A DNA stretch of 41,287 bases, taken from assembly GCA_934615645.1 (NCBI GenBank), contig CAKTTR010000007.1:1-41287 (forward strand). Reading direction: 5' to 3'. How positions within the stretch are numbered: position 1 is the stretch's first letter; the number at the start of each line of letters is the position of its first letter. Shown piece by piece: positions 39,245 through 41,287 of the stretch. Position numbers and translations under genes: made by a program. The stretch comes from an uncultured Oscillospiraceae bacterium. Lineage in GTDB: Bacteria > Bacillota > Clostridia > Oscillospirales > Oscillospiraceae. Below the pieces are notes generated by a model. The model worked only from the letters and a program-made list of their open reading frames with translations. It did not search any database and had not been told where the DNA came from.

Positions 39245-40630
39245 TCAGCCTGCTGGGGTTGGTTTGCTTGCGGAAAAACGGCGGGCGGGGTGGTAGAGCA
39301 GCAGCGCGATGAAAACCAGCGCCGCGGTGGCGGCCAGGCTGATGGGGTAGACGTTGAGGATCGTCCGGAACGTCGGGTCGTGGGGGAACGCGGTATAGAT
39401 CCACGCGATGCGGACGCCGCACACGCCGCAGACTGTCAGGATCGCCGGGACGAGCGAGCGGCCGAAGCCGCGCAGATAGGCGGACATCGTCTCATAGAGC
39501 ATCGTGAACAGATAGGCGCTGAACACGATGCGCAGCCGCAGGTAGCCCAGCTCAATTACGGCGGGCTCCCGGTTGAACAGCGAGAGCAGGAAGCGGCCGG
39601 AGAGCAGGACCAGCCCGATGGCAGCGGCGGTGGCGATGGCATCCTCCAAAATGCACAGCAGCAGCGTCCGGCGGCAGCGCTTGATCTGCCCCGCGCCGTA
39701 GTTCTGCCCGACAAACGTCGTGCAGGCCTGGCTGAAGGCGTTGAGGACGTAATAGGCCAGAATTTCAATATTGAACGCAGCGCTGGAAGCGGCCATGACA
39801 TCGGTGCCCAATTGGTTGATGGCCGATTGGATGACGATATTGGAGACCGAGAACATCGCGCTCTGGATCCCCGCCGGCAGGCCGATGCGCAGGATGCGGC
39901 CAAAAACCGGCCAGCTGATGTGCAGCTGCCGGGGCACGACCTGGATCGCCCCATCCGCCCGGCGCAGCTTCCGAAACAGCAGCAGAGAGCTGACGGCGTT
40001 GGAAAGGACTGTCGCCGTGGCGACACCGTCGATGGTCATTTTGACGACGATGACGAAAAACAGATTGCCGATGACATTCAGGCCGCCGGAGATGGCCAGG
40101 ACCAGCAGCGGCGTTTTCGTATCGCCAATGCTGCGGAAGATCGCCGCTTCGAAATTATAGAGCAGGATGACCGGCATACCCAGAAGATAGATCCGCAGAT
40201 ACAGCACCGCCAGCGGATAAACGTCCTCCGGCACATGCAGCGCCTGCAGCAAGGGGCCTGCAAGCAGCTGCCCCAGCAGCGCGACCAGTACGCCGCCGCC
40301 CAGCGCCATGACAATGGACGTATGCACCGCCTGCTGGACAGTTTTCCGGTCGCCCCGCCCGATGGCAGTGGCGATGACGACGTTCGCCCCCAGGGCGATG
40401 CCGACGAACAGATTGACCAGCAGCCCGATTACAGCGCTGTTGGCGCCGACGGCGGCCACAGCTGCCGTCCGGTCCGATACGGCAAAATTCCCCACCACGG
40501 CCAGGTCTGACGCGTTAAAGAGCTGCTCCAGGATCGCCGTGGCGGCGACGGGCAGCGCAAAGCGCGGCAGCTTGCTCCAGATCGGGCCGTGGAGCATATC
40601 CAATTCCTTGCGTGCCTTGCTCCGGCTCAT
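39245..40630 (-). CDS. MATE family efflux transporter
   Basis: A 461-residue polytopic membrane protein with about 12 transmembrane segments. N-terminal MATE features are FALPVAATAILEQLFNASDLAVVG and GANSAVIGLLVNLFVGIALGANVVIA. The second half repeats this with GLPAGIQSAMFSVSNIVIQSAIN and ALVGQ-like TFVGQNYGAGQ. It exports drugs or metabolites with Na+ or H+. The ATG at 40630 has AAGGTG upstream and a good promoter. The substrate cannot be predicted. Confidence 0.93.
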   Translation of the reverse strand: MSRSKARKELDMLHGPIWSKLPRFALPVAATAILEQLFNASDLAVVGNFAVSDRTAAVAAVGANSAVIGLLVNLFVGIALGANVVIATAIGRGDRKTVQQAVHTSIVMALGGGVLVALLGQLLAGPLLQALHVPEDVYPLAVLYLRIYLLGMPVILLYNFEAAIFRSIGDTKTPLLVLAISGGLNVIGNLFFVIVVKMTIDGVATATVLSNAVSSLLLFRKLRRADGAIQVVPRQLHISWPVFGRILRIGLPAGIQSAMFSVSNIVIQSAINQLGTDVMAASSAAFNIEILAYYVLNAFSQACTTFVGQNYGAGQIKRCRRTLLLCILEDAIATAAAIGLVLLSGRFLLSLFNREPAVIELGYLRLRIVFSAYLFTMLYETMSAYLRGFGRSLVPAILTVCGVCGVRIAWIYTAFPHDPTFRTILNVYPISLAATAALVFIALLLYHPARRFSASKPTPAG

Positions 40631-40665
40631 AAGATAACACCTTCACTTCCATTTTTGCACGCCCT

Positions 40666-40694
40666 ATTATAGTACTGCCCTTTGCAATTGACAA
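40666..40694 (-). promoter_or_regulatory. Predicted promoter of the MATE gene
   Basis: On the minus strand, TTGTCA (40694-40689), a 17-base spacer and a perfect TATAAT (40671-40666). Confidence 0.75.
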
Positions 40695-40714
40695 GAGCCG
40701 GTTTGCACAGAAAA

Positions 40715-40754
40715 ACAGCATGATTTTGCGGCTTTCTAAGCAAAATCACGCTGT
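40715..40754 (-). terminator. Terminator of tspO
   Basis: A 15-base arm pair (40715-40729 with 40740-40754) carrying one mismatch, a ten-base loop, then TTTTTC on the minus strand. Confidence 0.85.
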
Positions 40755-40767
40755 AATGCAAATTTTT

Positions 40768-41238
40768 TTAGTTTAAAAGATAGACGCCGAAATTTAAATA
40801 CCCGGCAAAGGTGATCCACACGAGGTACGGCGCCAGCAGCCAGCCCGCCGGGCGCGAGATCCGGAAAAATAGCACCGCTGTGGTAAAAACGAGCACCCAC
40901 AGGGCAAGCAGCCAGAAAAAGGCGAATAAATACGCGCCGCAGTTGAAGAAAAAGATGGACCAGAAAAAGTTAAAGAGCAGCTGCACCGCGTAAAACCAGA
41001 GCGCCGTCCTGCCAGACTGCGTGCCGCGCCCGGCGGCAAAGACCAGATATGAGGCAAAGCCCATCAGCAAAAACAAGATCGTCCAGACGACGGGAAACAG
41101 CCAGCCCGGCGGCGCCAGCGGCGGCTTTTCCAGGGCGCGGAACACGGCCATGCCCTGCCGGGTCAGCAGGGCGGACAGGCCGCCAACGGCCAGCGGAATG
41201 GCCAGGGCAAGCAGCAGCGGCTTCCACTTGTATCTCAA
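40768..41238 (-). CDS. tspO: TspO/MBR family membrane protein
   Basis: A 156-residue membrane protein with five predicted helices. The family motif KPPLAPPGWLFPVVWTILF is at about 38-56, followed by LLFNFFWSIFFFN and WLLAPYLVWITFAGYLN. TspO proteins bind porphyrins and related ligands. The start is TTG at 41238, with GGGAGGG seven bases upstream; the nearby ATG is out of frame. It is separated from the MATE gene by its own terminator. Confidence 0.92.
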   Translation of the reverse strand: MRYKWKPLLLALAIPLAVGGLSALLTRQGMAVFRALEKPPLAPPGWLFPVVWTILFLLMGFASYLVFAAGRGTQSGRTALWFYAVQLLFNFFWSIFFFNCGAYLFAFFWLLALWVLVFTTAVLFFRISRPAGWLLAPYLVWITFAGYLNFGVYLLN

Positions 41239-41287
41239 ATTGCATCCCTCCCAGCAAAAGCATAGCCGGGCTGCGGGGGATTTATAC
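41239..41287. other. Window end, upstream of tspO
   Basis: This stretch holds the tspO ribosome-binding site only. No further gene is visible before the window ends. Confidence 0.6.

Noticed and set aside
39239..40510. 423-codon plus-strand open frame opposite the MATE transporter
   Set aside because: The translation is Asp/Arg/Gln-rich without family motifs and lies antisense to a clear membrane transporter.
1..41287. CRISPR array, rRNA or IS element
   Set aside because: No regularly spaced repeats, rRNA-like stretches or transposase frames with terminal repeats were seen. The only recombination gene is the serine recombinase.

Overview
The window is GC-rich (about 60%), densely packed bacterial DNA with strong sigma-A type promoters (TTGACA-17/18-TATAAT), good Shine-Dalgarno sites, some GTG/TTG starts and U-tailed terminators. 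A group B-like [FeFe] hydrogenase, a hybrid cluster protein, indolepyruvate:ferredoxin oxidoreductase, Ptb/Buk and a VanG-like glycopeptide-resistance module point to a strictly anaerobic Bacillota, most likely a gut-type clostridium. No rRNA, tRNA or CRISPR array was seen.

Layout. (1) 1-5243, minus strand: a vanG-type cluster reading vanR-vanS-terminator-vanW-vanG-acetyltransferase-racemase, with the racemase cut by the window edge. (2) 5533-10418: [FeFe] hydrogenase, Nudix hydrolase, small XRE regulator, hybrid cluster protein and a C-GCAxxG-C-C redox protein. (3) proS. (4) 12339-17928, minus strand: a five-gene 2-oxoacid operon, buk-ptb-iorA-iorB-aminotransferase, able to interconvert aromatic amino acids and aryl acids with ATP formed or spent. 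(5) Two tandem IclR paralogs. (6) 20017-28152: a single operon carrying the whole shikimate pathway plus the Phe/Tyr branches (aroF-tyrA-aroB-aroA-aroC-pheA-aroEK-aroQ). Ahead of it lies an 18-codon leader peptide with six Phe/Tyr codons and mutually exclusive hairpins, i.e. a ribosome-mediated attenuator. (7) 28259-34916: mnmA, glycerate kinase, a zinc-ribbon membrane protein, rpe, a TelA-like protein and a MocR regulator, followed by a DUF1540 miniprotein. (8) 35473-39060: a more AT-rich accessory block with a zinc-ribbon/CFI-box protein, a membrane protein, an SPFH/zinc-ribbon protein and a serine recombinase that has lost its start codon. (9) MATE transporter and TspO.

How the parts work together. 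Regions 4 to 6 form an aromatic amino acid block: one operon that can break down or salvage aromatic 2-oxoacids, a de novo pathway, and two regulators between them. The strongest candidates for undescribed biology are the Phe/Tyr leader-peptide attenuator, the vanG-like cluster with an embedded acetyltransferase and an internal terminator, and a possible invertible promoter segment beside the serine recombinase upstream of the SPFH operon.
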